The notes: generated by a model from the letters alone, not told the origin. Counted from the stretch's first letter, positions 33,328 through 43,533 are shown. The stretch: DNA of 64,000 bases from Acidimicrobiia bacterium (GCA_017577575.1 PKRG01000010.1:27568-91567), one strand, 5' to 3'. Numbers and translations: made by a program.

Positions 33328-34365
33328 GTGGGCATCGTGAGTGGCCGACCCACCCTCAAAGACGTCGCCCGGGAAGCGGGAGTCCACGTGTCGACTGCCT
33401 CGCGGGCCCTCAATCCCGCCACCCAGTCCGTGGTCAACCCCGAGACGCTCAAGCGCGTCGTCGAAGCCGCCGAGAGGCTCGGCTACCGCCCCCATCCCCT
33501 GGCCCGCGGTCTCCGCACCAACCAGACGATGTCGATCGGCATGGTCATCCCCGACGTCGAGAACCCGCTCTTCGGGCCGATCGTCGCCGGCGCCGAGTCG
33601 GTCCTCGTCGAGGAGGGCTACTCGCTCCTGATCGGCAACGCCGATCGCGGGATCGAGCATGCCGAGGCCGTGATCCAAGACATGATCGAGCGTCACGTCG
33701 ATGGTCTCGTCCTCGCCACCGCCACCCGCGACGACGGCCAGCTCGCCGCCGCCACCTCACAGGGGGTCCCGGTCGTGCTGGTCAACCGGACGACCGACCG
33801 CGGCGACGTGCCGGCGATCATCGGCGACGACCACGCCGGCATCACCCTCGCCGTGGACCACCTGGTCTCGTTGGGACATCGCCGGATCGGCCACGTCGCC
33901 GGGCCGTCGTGGGTCTCGACCGGACACGATCGCCGCCAGGGCTTCGTCGCCGCCATGGAGCGCCATGGCCTCTACGCCGGCCCCGACGTGATCGAAGAGG
34001 CGGAGTGGTACCAGGTGGAGCCCGGCGCCGCCGCCGCCAGCGCCCTGCTCGAGCGCCACCCGGACACGACCGCCATCGTCGCCGCCAACGACCTCCTCGC
34101 CCTCGGCTGCTATCGGGCGATCCGGTCCCTGGGCAAGGAGGTCGGCTCCGACATCTCGGTGACCGGCTACAACGACATCCCCCTCCTCGACCTGATGCAG
34201 CCGCCGATGACGGCGGTGCGGGTCCCTCACCGCCAGATGGGGGCGGAGGCGGCCGCCACGCTGCTGGCCATGATCGCCGGGACCGAACACACCCGAGGCA
34301 CCAAGCGCCTGACTCCCACCCTGGTGGTCCGGGGCTCTACCGCCCCTCCCCGGACGGCCTCCTGA
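33328..34365 (+). CDS. LacI-family transcriptional regulator (2)
   Basis: A 345-residue regulator. The helix-turn-helix PTLKDVAREAGVHVSTASRALN lies at about 8-29 and the hinge RLGYRPHPLARGLRTNQTMSIGMV at about 50-73; the sensor domain ends in AIVAANDLLALG and DISVTGYNDIPLLDLMQPPMTAV. The GTG at 33328 has GGAG ten bases upstream; GTG at 33337 is an alternative that removes three residues. It lies between the EamA transporter and ABC system 3. Operators at 34414 and 34458 just downstream make it the likely regulator of that system. Confidence 0.92.
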   Translation: MGIVSGRPTLKDVAREAGVHVSTASRALNPATQSVVNPETLKRVVEAAERLGYRPHPLARGLRTNQTMSIGMVIPDVENPLFGPIVAGAESVLVEEGYSLLIGNADRGIEHAEAVIQDMIERHVDGLVLATATRDDGQLAAATSQGVPVVLVNRTTDRGDVPAIIGDDHAGITLAVDHLVSLGHRRIGHVAGPSWVSTGHDRRQGFVAAMERHGLYAGPDVIEEAEWYQVEPGAAAASALLERHPDTTAIVAANDLLALGCYRAIRSLGKEVGSDISVTGYNDIPLLDLMQPPMTAVRVPHRQMGAEAAATLLAMIAGTEHTRGTKRLTPTLVVRGSTAPPRTAS

Positions 34366-34413
34366 TCCATTGGCGCGATCGCCACCGACGTGCGAAACTG
34401 GCGACGCCTCATC

Positions 34414-34425
34414 GCAATCGATTGT
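34414..34425. promoter_or_regulatory. LacI-type operator GCAATCGATTGT
   Basis: AA-TCGA-TT core, flanked by TC/GA for extra symmetry, 109 bases upstream of the system 3 binding-protein gene and 49 bases after LacI regulator 2. Confidence 0.7.
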
Positions 34426-34457
34426 GACGGTCGGCTGCGATTTCGGGGCGTAGCATG

Positions 34458-34469
34458 GAAACCGGTTGA
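34458..34469. promoter_or_regulatory. LacI-type operator GAAACCGGTTGA
   Basis: AA-CCGG-TT core, 44 bases centre to centre from the preceding site (about four helical turns) and 65 bases upstream of the binding-protein start. The CCGG centre resembles the double site at 41559. Confidence 0.65.
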
Positions 34470-34534
34470 CGTAGATCGGGCCAGACCCGGCCCGACGCAA
34501 CCGACGAGGAGGACACCGACGTGAGGAGACCCCA

Positions 34535-35935
34535 ATGAGGAAACTCCGATGGACAGCACTGGTGGCGGTTCTCGCCATGGTGCTCGCGGCCTGCGGTGGC
34601 GGCGGTTCCGCCACTACCACTGCGGGCGACGGAGCCACCCCCACCACCGAGGGCGGCGCCGATACGACCCCGACCACCGGCGGCGAGACCACCGACACGG
34701 GCGGTGACGAGGCGCCGGAAGGCGACCCGATCGTGTTCGCTTCGTCGCTGCCTCTCACCGGCGAGTTCTCGATCACCGGCGCCAAGCACCGCGACGGCTA
34801 CCAGTTCTGCGTGGACGAGATAAACGCCCGCGGCGGCCTCCTCGGCCGGCCGGTGGAGCTGCTGGTGGAGGACAACCGCTCCGACACCGAGGTGATCGTC
34901 ACGCAGATGGAGCGGTTCATCAACGTCGACCAGGCCGATGTGCTGTTGGGGACCTTCTCCAGCCTCCTCGGCTTCCCCGCCTCGACGGTGGCGGAGCAGA
35001 ACAACATGATCTACCCGATGCCGTCGTCGGCCGCCCTGCGGGTGTGGGAGCGCGGGTACCAGCACATCTTCTACTTCCAGGCGCTCCCCGGCGAGTACAC
35101 CGGCAAGGCGATCCTCGACACCCTCGCCCACTACAACGAGCAGGGCATCGTCGAAGAGATGCCGCAGACGGCGGCGGTCGTCTACGCCGACGACTTCTTC
35201 GCCGCCTCCATCGCCACCGGCCTCGTCGGCGGCGAGGTGGAGATCCCCGACACCGGCGAGGTCATCTCGCTGGCGCCCGGCTTCCTCGCCGAGAACGACA
35301 TCGAGTTGGTGCTCGAGGAGGTGTGGCCCGTCGGCTACACCGACTGGATCACCATGGCGAACTCGATCCGCACCGCCGACGCCGACATGCTGATCGTGTC
35401 GAGCGCCTCGGTGGACGAGGTGATCGCCCTGGTCCAGGCGCTGCAGACCGTCGGCTACAGCCCCGACGTCCTCTACACCGCCCAGGGTGCCCAGTCCGAG
35501 TTCCAGGCGGCGCTGGGTGACGCCGCCGAGGGCATCCTCATCCACTCGGTGTGGAGCCCGCTCGCCAACTTCGAGGGCGAGCTCGGCGGCGAGCCCTACA
35601 CCAACGCCGACTTCGTGAACAACTACACCGAGGCCCACGGCACCCCGCCCGACGAGGACGAGGCGATTCCGTTCGCCGTGTGCCAGGGCGTCGAGCAGGC
35701 GATCCGGGCCACCGGCACCACCGACAACCTCCAGCTGAGCGAGTGGCTGCACTCCCGCACGCCGGAGGAGCCGGTGCGCACGATCCTCGGCGACTTCGTG
35801 TGGAACGAGAAGGGCCTCGCCGAGGGCAAGAGCTTCCTCGTCAACCAGTGGCAGAACGGCGAGTTGGAGTTCGTCTACCCGGTCGGCGAGTTCGAAGGCA
35901 CGGTGGATCTCATCCACCCCAAGCCCGAGTGGTAG
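34535..35935 (+). CDS. ABC transporter substrate-binding lipoprotein (system 3)
   Basis: A 466-residue lipoprotein. The signal RKLRWTALVAVLAMVLAAC has its lipidated cysteine at 20; a Gly/Thr-rich linker runs to about 62. The binding domain (DPIVFASSLPLTGEFSITGAKHRDGYQF ... NARGGLLGRPVELLVEDNRSD) is Peripla_BP_6. The gene is followed, after a hairpin, by livG, livF, livH and livM in the same direction. Several Tyr/Trp-rich segments (VWERGYQHIFYFQAL) line the expected ligand cleft. The ligand is unknown. Confidence 0.93.
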   Translation: MRKLRWTALVAVLAMVLAACGGGGSATTTAGDGATPTTEGGADTTPTTGGETTDTGGDEAPEGDPIVFASSLPLTGEFSITGAKHRDGYQFCVDEINARGGLLGRPVELLVEDNRSDTEVIVTQMERFINVDQADVLLGTFSSLLGFPASTVAEQNNMIYPMPSSAALRVWERGYQHIFYFQALPGEYTGKAILDTLAHYNEQGIVEEMPQTAAVVYADDFFAASIATGLVGGEVEIPDTGEVISLAPGFLAENDIELVLEEVWPVGYTDWITMANSIRTADADMLIVSSASVDEVIALVQALQTVGYSPDVLYTAQGAQSEFQAALGDAAEGILIHSVWSPLANFEGELGGEPYTNADFVNNYTEAHGTPPDEDEAIPFAVCQGVEQAIRATGTTDNLQLSEWLHSRTPEEPVRTILGDFVWNEKGLAEGKSFLVNQWQNGELEFVYPVGEFEGTVDLIHPKPEW

Positions 35936-35946
35936 AGACCCACATG

Positions 35947-35979
35947 GGTGGGGGGACCCGGCGACCGGGTCCCCCCACC
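35947..35979 (+). terminator. 15-bp GC-rich hairpin after binding-protein gene (system 3)
   Basis: Arms 35947-35961 and 35965-35979 are perfect complements with loop CGA. Only CTCCC follows, with no T tract. It sits 11 bases after the stop and 38 bases before livG, so partial termination or mRNA protection of the binding-protein message is likely. Confidence 0.6.
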
Positions 35980-36017
35980 TCCCATAAGATGGCCCGACCC
36001 CCGAAGATCCCCACCTG

Positions 36018-36751
<734 letters not shown>

Positions 36752-36752
<1 letters not shown>

Positions 36753-37504
36753 TGGCGCTGCTCGAAGTCCGCAACGTCCGCGCCGGTTACGGGAGCGGGC
36801 CCGACATCCTCACCGACATCTCGATCGACGTCGAGGAGGGTCGCTCCTACTGCATCATCGGCCCCAACGGCGCCGGGAAGTCGACGCTGCTGAAGACCAT
36901 CGCCGGCTTGCTCTCGCCCCGCGACGGAGACATCGTCTTCGACGGCCAGAGCATCGCCGGCCGCCGGCCCGACCAGGTGCTGGCCGCCGGAGTGTGCTTC
37001 GTCCCCCAGGACCGCACGATCTTCCCGGAGATGACCGTGCGCGAGAACCTGGTGATGGGCGGCTTCCTCCTGCGGGACAAGAAGCTCGTCGAACAGCGCG
37101 TCGACGAGCTCATGGATCGCTTCCCCCGCCTCGCCGAGCGCTCCTCCCAGCTCGCCCAGACCATGTCCGGTGGCGAGCAGCAGATGCTCGTCATGGCCCG
37201 GGCCTTGATGATCCGGCCCCGGCTGATGCTCATCGACGAGCCGAGCCTCGGGTTGGCTCCTCAGATCACCAGCCAGATCTTCGGGATCATCCGGTCGCTG
37301 ACCTCCGAGATGGGGATCACCGTCCTGCTGATCGAACAGAACGTCAAAAAGGGCCTCGAGGTCGCCGACTGGGCGTTCGTCCTCGACCTGGGCACCTGCC
37401 GGTTCGAAGGGCCCGCCGACGAGATAGTCGACGATCCCCGGATCCGCGACCTCTATCTCGGCCAGCTGGCCGATGCCGCCAAGGACACGGAGGAGACCAA
37501 ATGA
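36752..37504 (+). CDS. livF: Branched-chain-type ABC transporter ATP-binding protein LivF (system 3)
   Basis: A 250-residue ATPase. Walker A GPNGAGKST is at 37-45, the signature MSGGEQQ at 138-144, and LMLIDEPSLGLAP is the Walker B region. The stop overlaps the livH start (ATGA). The motifs are canonical. Confidence 0.93.
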
Positions 37505-38376
37505 CGGCGTCCGTTCAGGTCCTCATCCTGGGCCTCCTCCTCGGAGGCGTCTACGCCCTGATGGCGTCGGGGCTGACGCTTCTGTTCGGCGTGATGCGGG
37601 TCGTCAACCTGGCGCACGCCGCCTTCATCGTCCTGGCCGCATTCCTGAGCTTCTTTCTGTGGGAAGGCCTGGGGATCGACCCGCTGGTCTCTCTCGTCGT
37701 CACGGTGCCGGTGTTCTTCGTGTTCGGCATGGCGATCTACCGGCTGGTCTTCCCCCGGATCGAAGGGTCGCCACGATTCACCGAGATGACGGTGTTGATG
37801 ACGTTCGGCTTCGCCTTCATCGCCGAAGGCCTCATGTCCTACTTCTTCACCGGGATCTTCCGCCAGACCAAGCCGCCCTATGCCCAGGACGCCATCCTGT
37901 TGGGCCCGCTCTACGTCCCCACGGGCCAGCTCTACGCCGCCATCACGTCGATCGTGTTGCTGGTGGCCCTGTGGGCGTTCCTCAAGTACACGCGGACCGG
38001 CTACGGGGTTCGGGCCACGATGCAGAACCGTGACGCCGCCCAGCTCGTGGGGGTCGACGTGCGCAGGGTGTCGACGGTCGCGTTCGGGATCGGAATGGCG
38101 CTCGCCGGCGCCGCCGGGGCGCTGATCAGCTTCGTGTTCCCCTTCTATCCGTCCCGCCACTGGCAGTGGATCGCCATCCTGTTGGCCCTCGTGGTCCTGG
38201 GAGGGATGGGCAGCCTCAAGGGCGCCGTGGTCGGCGCCCTCGGCTTGGCGGTGATCTCCTCTTTCATCAGCACCCATGTGGGTGCGGTGTGGGCACCGAT
38301 CACGTTCTTCGGAGCCCTGTTCCTGATGTTGATGATCAAGCCCGAAGGCCTGTTCGGCAAGAAAGCGAGAGCGTGA
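37501..38376 (+). CDS. livH: Branched-chain-type ABC transporter permease LivH (system 3)
   Basis: A 291-residue permease with about eight hydrophobic segments. GLLLGGVYALMASGLTLLFGVMRVVNLAHAAFIVLAAF (about 11-48) and the coupling loop RATMQNRDAAQLVGVDVRRVSTVAFGIGMALAGAAGA are LivH features. The ATG at 37501 is fixed by the four-base overlap with livF. Its stop shares a base with the livM start. Confidence 0.92.
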   Translation: MTASVQVLILGLLLGGVYALMASGLTLLFGVMRVVNLAHAAFIVLAAFLSFFLWEGLGIDPLVSLVVTVPVFFVFGMAIYRLVFPRIEGSPRFTEMTVLMTFGFAFIAEGLMSYFFTGIFRQTKPPYAQDAILLGPLYVPTGQLYAAITSIVLLVALWAFLKYTRTGYGVRATMQNRDAAQLVGVDVRRVSTVAFGIGMALAGAAGALISFVFPFYPSRHWQWIAILLALVVLGGMGSLKGAVVGALGLAVISSFISTHVGAVWAPITFFGALFLMLMIKPEGLFGKKARA

Positions 38377-39395
38377 TGACCGACGCCCGCACTGTCGACG
38401 AAGCCCCCGCCCCCGCCGGCACGGAGGAGCGAGCCCCCAGCTCCAGCCGGTGGTGGGTGCTGGCGGCCGTCCTGCTCGTCGCCATCGCCTTGCCGTTCGC
38501 CCGGTTCCTGGGCTCGTACAACTACGTGCTCCAGCTCGGGATGATCGTGCTGATGTGGATCGCCCTGGCCTCCAGCTGGAACATCCTCGGCGGCTACACG
38601 GGCTACATCTCCCTAGGGCACAACGTGTTCTTCGGCGTGGGCGGCTACGTGGCCGGCATGCTCCTCATCGAGCTCGGCTGGTCACCGTTTCTCACCGCCC
38701 CGCTGGCGGGGCTGGTGGCGATGGCCCTCGGAATCGTGGCGGGGCTCATCACCTATCGGGCGCATGGCACGTCGTTCATCATCTCCACGGTGGCGCTCCT
38801 GCTCGTCGTGTCGCTGCTGATGGACAACTGGAGCTACCTCGGCGGCTCCAACGGCATGAGCCTCCCCCTCCCCGGCTTCGACCCCGGCTGGCTGAAGGTG
38901 CCGTTCTACTACGCCATGCTGGCGGCGGCGATCGGGGCGGTGATCCTCGGCTACCGGGTCCAGCACTCGAAGTTCGGCCTGGCCCTGCGCGCCATCGCCT
39001 CGGACGAAGTGAAGGCGGAGATGGCGGGGATCAACACCCGCCTGTACAAGGTCATGGCGTTCTCGATCAGCGCCTTCTTCCCGGGAGTGGTTGGAGCGTT
39101 GTGGGGTTACAACCTGTCGTACCTGCGCCCGGTGATCTTCTTGATCATCTCCGTCGCCGCCCGGATGGTGCTGATGTCGATCGTCGGCGGCCGCGGCACC
39201 GTGGCCGGCCCGGTGATCGGCGCCATCCTGATCATCGCCATCGACGAGGCGTCGGTGTCGTTCCTCGGCGCCAGCGAGCTCAACCTGGCCGTCACCGGCC
39301 TGCTGCTGGTGGTCACGCTGCTGTTCTTCCCCCAGGGGATCGTCGGGACGCTACGGGAGCGCAACCGGCTCCCCGCCTGGCTCGACTGGGACTGA
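38376..39395 (+). CDS. livM: Branched-chain-type ABC transporter permease LivM (system 3)
   Basis: A 339-residue permease. A polar Ala/Pro-rich N-terminus of about 24 residues precedes about ten hydrophobic segments; ASSWNILGGYTGYISLGHNVFFGVGGY and the coupling loop RAIASDEVKAEMAGINTRLYKVMAFSISAFFPGVVGA identify LivM. It is the last gene of the operon and ends ten bases before the convergent LacI regulator 3. Confidence 0.92.
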   Translation: MTDARTVDEAPAPAGTEERAPSSSRWWVLAAVLLVAIALPFARFLGSYNYVLQLGMIVLMWIALASSWNILGGYTGYISLGHNVFFGVGGYVAGMLLIELGWSPFLTAPLAGLVAMALGIVAGLITYRAHGTSFIISTVALLLVVSLLMDNWSYLGGSNGMSLPLPGFDPGWLKVPFYYAMLAAAIGAVILGYRVQHSKFGLALRAIASDEVKAEMAGINTRLYKVMAFSISAFFPGVVGALWGYNLSYLRPVIFLIISVAARMVLMSIVGGRGTVAGPVIGAILIIAIDEASVSFLGASELNLAVTGLLLVVTLLFFPQGIVGTLRERNRLPAWLDWD

Positions 39396-39405
39396 CCCCT
39401 CCGGC

Positions 39406-40428
39406 TCAGGTGGGAGGGGCGGAGGTCGACTCCCTCACCACCAGCCGGGCGTCGATACGCGGCCACTCCTCGGGCGGGTTTCCGTCGAGGAGGTCGAGCA
39501 CCAGGCGGCCTCCGAGCTGGCCGAGCTCACCGAGCGGCACGTGGACGGTAGTGAGCGGCACGGCGGCGTAGGCGGCGAACTCGATGTCGTCGAAACCGGC
39601 CACCGACACGTCTCCGGGAACCCGCTTGCCGACGTCGAGGAGATGACGAATGGCTCCGATCGCCATCATGTCGTTGGCGGCGACGATCGCCGTCGGCTCG
39701 GCGCGGAGCAGCCTCTCGGCCGCCCTCGCTCCTCCTTCGATCGTGAAGTCCCCGGTGACGACCAACTCGGGATCCACGCCCAGCCCTAGTTCGGTCATCG
39801 CCTCCTCGTAGCCGCGCTGTCGAACCCTGGTCACCAACAAGTCGGGCGGGCCGGCGATGTACCCGATGCGCCTGTGGCCCAGGTCGAGGAGATGGGTGAC
39901 CACGAGGCGGGTCCCGGCGCGGTTCTCGTAGCCCAGCCTCGGCGCGGCGTAACCGTGCTCGGACATGGTCATCACCACGCCTCCCAGCGCCCGGAACCGG
40001 TCGAGGATCGCCGATGCCTCGGCGAGGTAGCGGGGGTCGTCGATGGCGGAGGCGACCAAGACGATGGCATCCACCTGGTTGGCGACGAACGCTCGCAACA
40101 CCGCCAACTCCTTGTCCACGTCCCGGTCCGAGCTCGACACGAACAGGGCGTGGTCCCGGCTGCCGGCCGCATCCTCGAGGCCCCGGACGATCTCGGCGTA
40201 GTACGGGTCGGAGACGTCGTGGACCACGACGCCGATCGTGCGGGAGCGCGCCGTGGCCAGCGCCCGGGCCAGCCGATTGGGCTCGAAGCCGAGCCGCTCG
40301 GCCGCTTCCAGCACCCGGCGACGAGTGGGCTCGCTGACAGGATGCGACGATCCGGAGAGGACCCGGGAGGCGGTCGACACCGACACCCCGGCGGCGCGGG
40401 CGACGTCGCGGAGAGACGGGATCTTCAC
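39406..40428 (-). CDS. LacI-family transcriptional regulator (3)
   Basis: A 340-residue regulator from a GTG at 40428; an alternative start at 40464 adds 12 residues. The helix-turn-helix SLRDVARAAGVSVSTASRVLSGSS is at about 4-27 and the hinge RLGFEPNRLARALATARSRTIGVVV follows. The sensor domain has AIVAANDMMAIGAIRHL and DVSVAGFDDIEFAAYAAVPLTTV. It lies tail to tail with the system 3 operon and directly downstream of LacI regulator 4 on the same strand. A weak operator-like GACACCGGTTGC at 40444-40455 overlaps its leader. Confidence 0.9.
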   Translation of the reverse strand: MKIPSLRDVARAAGVSVSTASRVLSGSSHPVSEPTRRRVLEAAERLGFEPNRLARALATARSRTIGVVVHDVSDPYYAEIVRGLEDAAGSRDHALFVSSSDRDVDKELAVLRAFVANQVDAIVLVASAIDDPRYLAEASAILDRFRALGGVVMTMSEHGYAAPRLGYENRAGTRLVVTHLLDLGHRRIGYIAGPPDLLVTRVRQRGYEEAMTELGLGVDPELVVTGDFTIEGGARAAERLLRAEPTAIVAANDMMAIGAIRHLLDVGKRVPGDVSVAGFDDIEFAAYAAVPLTTVHVPLGELGQLGGRLVLDLLDGNPPEEWPRIDARLVVRESTSAPPT

Positions 40429-40515
40429 GCCTTCTTCGCCCACGACACCGGTTGCGTGGCTCACGGTGAGGACCCTAGCCCGCCGTCGGCCGGCGAGTCG
40501 GGGAACAGGGCCACC

Positions 40516-41535
40516 TCAACGGCCATCGACGGGGGCGGTGGAGCCTCGGGCGACGAGAGTGGTCTCGAACAGGCGCGTCTCGTCCCCGGGGGCGCCGTCG
40601 AGCGCCATGCGCAACGCTTCCGCCCCCAGCTCGGCGAGCGGGACCCTGACCGTGGTGAGGGGCGGCTGGAGATCCTCGGCGAGGGGCATGTCGTCGAATC
40701 CCGCCACCGAGACGTCGTCGGGCACACGACGGCCGGCCGCGGCGAGCCGGCGGATGGCGCCGACGGCCATGAGATCGTTGTGGGCGAAGATCGCCGTGGT
40801 CCCCGGGCGGGCGGCGAGGATCTCGTCCACGGCATCGGCCCCGCCCCGCCGGGTGAAGTCGGAGTGCACCACCACCGGCTCGGGTGCCCCCGAGCCGACG
40901 AGAGCGTCGAGGAAACCAGCCAGGCGCTCGTCGACCGAGCCCACACCCGACGGCCCGGCGATCACCGCCGTCTGGCGATGACCCAACGCCAGCAGGTGCT
41001 CTCCCACCTGTCTGCCTCCTCCCCGGTCGTCGGGCACGGCCGCCGGGTAGCCGTGGCCGGCGACCATCACCGCCACCTGACCGCCTTCGGCCCGGTAGAG
41101 GTCGAGCTCGGCGGCGACCTCCGAGCCGAGCTCGAATCCCGATCGGGCGGTGCCGGCGACCAACACCGCCTGCACCCGCTGCGCCCGCAACGTGCGCAGG
41201 TAGGCGAGCTCGCGGTCGGGATCGCGGAACGTGTTGCAGATCATCACCAGCCGATCGGATTCGGCGGCGGCATGGAAGACCCCGCGGGCGATCTCGGAGA
41301 AGTACGGGTCGGCGACGTCGTGGACGATCAGGGCGACGAGCGGCGAAACGGCCCTGGCCAGCGCCTGGGCGTGGGGGTTGGGGACGTAGTCGAGGTCGGC
41401 GGCGGCCCGAAGCACCCGCTCCCGCAGCTCGTCGGAGACCCGGTCGGCGGATCCCCCCAGCACCCGGGAAGCGGTGGCTTTGGAGACCCCGGCGGCCCGG
41501 GCGACGTCTGCCAGCGTGGTTCGACGAGTTTGCAT
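40516..41535 (-). CDS. LacI-family transcriptional regulator (4)
   Basis: A 339-residue regulator from the ATG at 41535; the ATG at 41550 would add five residues. The helix-turn-helix TLADVARAAGVSKATASRVLGGSA is at about 7-30 and the hinge DLDYVPNPHAQALARAVSPLVALIV follows. TAIFAHNDLMAVGAIRRL and DVSVAGFDDMPLAEDLQPPLTTV close the sensor domain. It is divergent from the Gfo/Idh gene, and a perfect 30-bp palindrome lies between them, 23 bases upstream of its start. This makes it the prime candidate to control both directions. Confidence 0.92.
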   Translation of the reverse strand: MQTRRTTLADVARAAGVSKATASRVLGGSADRVSDELRERVLRAAADLDYVPNPHAQALARAVSPLVALIVHDVADPYFSEIARGVFHAAAESDRLVMICNTFRDPDRELAYLRTLRAQRVQAVLVAGTARSGFELGSEVAAELDLYRAEGGQVAVMVAGHGYPAAVPDDRGGGRQVGEHLLALGHRQTAVIAGPSGVGSVDERLAGFLDALVGSGAPEPVVVHSDFTRRGGADAVDEILAARPGTTAIFAHNDLMAVGAIRRLAAAGRRVPDDVSVAGFDDMPLAEDLQPPLTTVRVPLAELGAEALRMALDGAPGDETRLFETTLVARGSTAPVDGR

Positions 41536-41558
41536 CGGTTGCGTCGGCATCTTAGGGT

Positions 41559-41588
41559 TCTGTAACCGGTTTCGAAACCGGTTACAGA
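41559..41588. promoter_or_regulatory. Perfect 30-bp palindrome made of two AACCGGTT half-elements
   Basis: The 15-base left arm and right arm are exact reverse complements. Each arm itself contains AACCGGTT, so two 12-base LacI-like sites (GTAACCGGTTTC and GAAACCGGTTAC) sit side by side, centred 13 bases apart. It lies between LacI regulator 4 and the Gfo/Idh gene. Confidence 0.8.
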
Positions 41589-41622
41589 CCATCCCCTGTT
41601 GCTTCTCACGGAGGTTCCTTCG

Positions 41623-42771
41623 GTGGCCGAGCGATCCATCCGCATCGCGATGAACGGAGTCACGGGCCGCATGGGCCGCAACCAGCACCTGGAGCGCTCG
41701 ATCATGGCGATTCGCCGCCAAGGCGGCGTTGAACTGCCCAACGGGGATCGGGTGGTGCCCGAGCCCGTCCTCGTCGGCCGCAACCCCGAGAAACTGGAGG
41801 CGCTAGCTGCCGAGTTCGGGGTCGACGAATGGACCACGGACCTGGACGGTGTGCTCGCCGACCCCGACATCGACGTCTACTTCGACGCCCAGCTCACCTC
41901 GCTGCGGGCCGCGGCGGTGAGGGCGGCGATCGACGCCGGCAAGGCCGTCTATTGCGAGAAACCACTCGCCGAGGACTCGGCCACGGCCCGGGACCTGGCC
42001 CGCCGCGCCCAGGAGGCCGCCATCGCCCACGGGATCGTCCAGGACAAGCTGTTCCTCCCCGGCCTGCTCAGCCTGCGCCGCCTGATCGACAGCGGGTTCT
42101 TCGGCCGCATCCTAGCGGTGAAGGGCGACTTCGGCTACTGGGTGTTCGAAGGCGACGTGGAGTCGCCCCAGCGCCCCGCCTGGAACTACAAGCGGGAGGA
42201 GGGCGGCGGGATCATCCTCGACATGTTCCCCCATTGGCAGTACGTGATCGAGGGCCTCTTCGGGAGGATCCGCTCGGTCGTCGCCCTCGGCAAGACCCAC
42301 ATCCCGACCCGGTGGGACGGAGGCGAGCCCTACGAGGCGACCGCCGACGACGCTGCCTACGCCATCATGGAGCTGGAGGACGGGACCGTCGTGCAGATGA
42401 ACTCATCGTGGGCGACCCGGGTGTACCGCGACGAGCTGTTGGTGTTCCAGGTCGACGGGACCCACGGCTCGGCGGTGGCAGGGCTGCGTGGATGCCGCCA
42501 GCAGCATCGCTCCGCCACTCCCCGGCCGGTGTGGAACCCCGACATCCCCAACCCGATCGACTTCCGGGCCGGATGGCTGGAAGTCCCTCAGGTCGGGGAG
42601 GCGAAGAACGCCTTCCAGTTGCAGTGGGAGGAGTTCATCCGCCACGTCACCGCTGGGACCCCGTTCGCCTGGGATTTCTCGGCGGGAGTGCGCGGCCTCG
42701 AGCTGGTCGACGCCGCCTGGAGATCGTGGCAGGAACGGCGCTGGGTCGACCTGTCCGAAGTGTCCGCCTGA
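41623..42771 (+). CDS. Gfo/Idh/MocA-family oxidoreductase
   Basis: A 382-residue NAD(P)-dependent sugar or cyclitol oxidoreductase. IRIAMNGVTGRMGRNQHL (about 7-24) is the nucleotide-binding region, in a variant form (G-x-x-G-x-M-G), and CEKPLAED (111-118) holds the EKP motif whose lysine contacts the nicotinamide and substrate. EGGGIILDMFPHW resembles the second active-site segment GGG...DxxxH. The GTG at 41623 has GGAGG eight bases upstream; an earlier start at 41599 is less likely. It heads the cluster with a TSUP transporter and a TIM-barrel isomerase. The substrate is unknown. Confidence 0.9.
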   Translation: MAERSIRIAMNGVTGRMGRNQHLERSIMAIRRQGGVELPNGDRVVPEPVLVGRNPEKLEALAAEFGVDEWTTDLDGVLADPDIDVYFDAQLTSLRAAAVRAAIDAGKAVYCEKPLAEDSATARDLARRAQEAAIAHGIVQDKLFLPGLLSLRRLIDSGFFGRILAVKGDFGYWVFEGDVESPQRPAWNYKREEGGGIILDMFPHWQYVIEGLFGRIRSVVALGKTHIPTRWDGGEPYEATADDAAYAIMELEDGTVVQMNSSWATRVYRDELLVFQVDGTHGSAVAGLRGCRQQHRSATPRPVWNPDIPNPIDFRAGWLEVPQVGEAKNAFQLQWEEFIRHVTAGTPFAWDFSAGVRGLELVDAAWRSWQERRWVDLSEVSA

Positions 42772-42774
42772 GAG

Positions 42775-43524
42775 ATGGCAGTCGAGATCATCGCCGTCGG
42801 GGTCGCCGTCCTGGTCGGCGCGCTGGTCAAGTCGATCACGGGGATGGGCCTCCCGCCCATCGCCATCCCCGTGCTGGCGCTGTTCGTCGGCCCCCAGGAC
42901 GCGGTGGTGATCATCACGTTGTCGACCATCGTCACCAACACCTACCTGGCGTGGACCTACCGGGACGCCGCCAAGGAGGTCCCCCACCTGCCGACGATGC
43001 TCGTCGCCGGCAGCATCGGAGCACCGATCGGCGTCTACGCCCTCGCCAACGTCGACGCCAACACGGTGGGGGTGATCATCGCCGTCACGGTCATCGCCTA
43101 CATCCTCGTCACCTGGCGCCGGCCGGACCTGAAGCTGTCGGAGAGCACCGCCCGCTGGGCGGCGGCGCCGGTGGGGTTCGCGGGAGGGGTGCTCCAGGGG
43201 GCCACCGGCCTCTCGTCGGTGATCCTCGCCTCCTACATCCACGCTCTCGGCCTGTCGCCGCGGGCGTTCGTCTTCATGATCTCGACCCTGTTCCAGGTGT
43301 TCGCCGTGGTCCAAGCCGCCGGCTTCGTGGTGGCCGGGATGTACACCCCCGACGTGATCGCCGCCAGCCTGGTGGCGGCCGCCGCCGCCACCGCCGTGCT
43401 CGTGTTCGGCACCCGGCGGCTGGCGGTGCGGGTCTCGCCGGCGCTGTTCAACCGGCTGGTGATGGGAGTGCTGGCTTTCTCGGCCGTGAAGATGCTGTAC
43501 GACGCCGTTCGCGCCCTGATCTGA
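42775..43524 (+). CDS. TSUP (TauE/SafE) family membrane transporter, second copy
   Basis: A 249-residue membrane protein with about eight hydrophobic segments. VGALVKSITGMGLPPIAIPVLALFVGPQDAVVII (about 11-44) and AAPVGFAGGVLQGATGLSSVILASYIHALGLSP in the second half are the paired TSUP repeats. Three bases separate it from the Gfo/Idh gene. A TSUP exporter inside a sugar-type enzyme cluster suggests export of an acidic end product such as a sulfonate or carboxylate; this is inference. Confidence 0.85.
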   Translation: MAVEIIAVGVAVLVGALVKSITGMGLPPIAIPVLALFVGPQDAVVIITLSTIVTNTYLAWTYRDAAKEVPHLPTMLVAGSIGAPIGVYALANVDANTVGVIIAVTVIAYILVTWRRPDLKLSESTARWAAAPVGFAGGVLQGATGLSSVILASYIHALGLSPRAFVFMISTLFQVFAVVQAAGFVVAGMYTPDVIAASLVAAAAATAVLVFGTRRLAVRVSPALFNRLVMGVLAFSAVKMLYDAVRALI

Positions 43525-43533
43525 GAGGACGCC

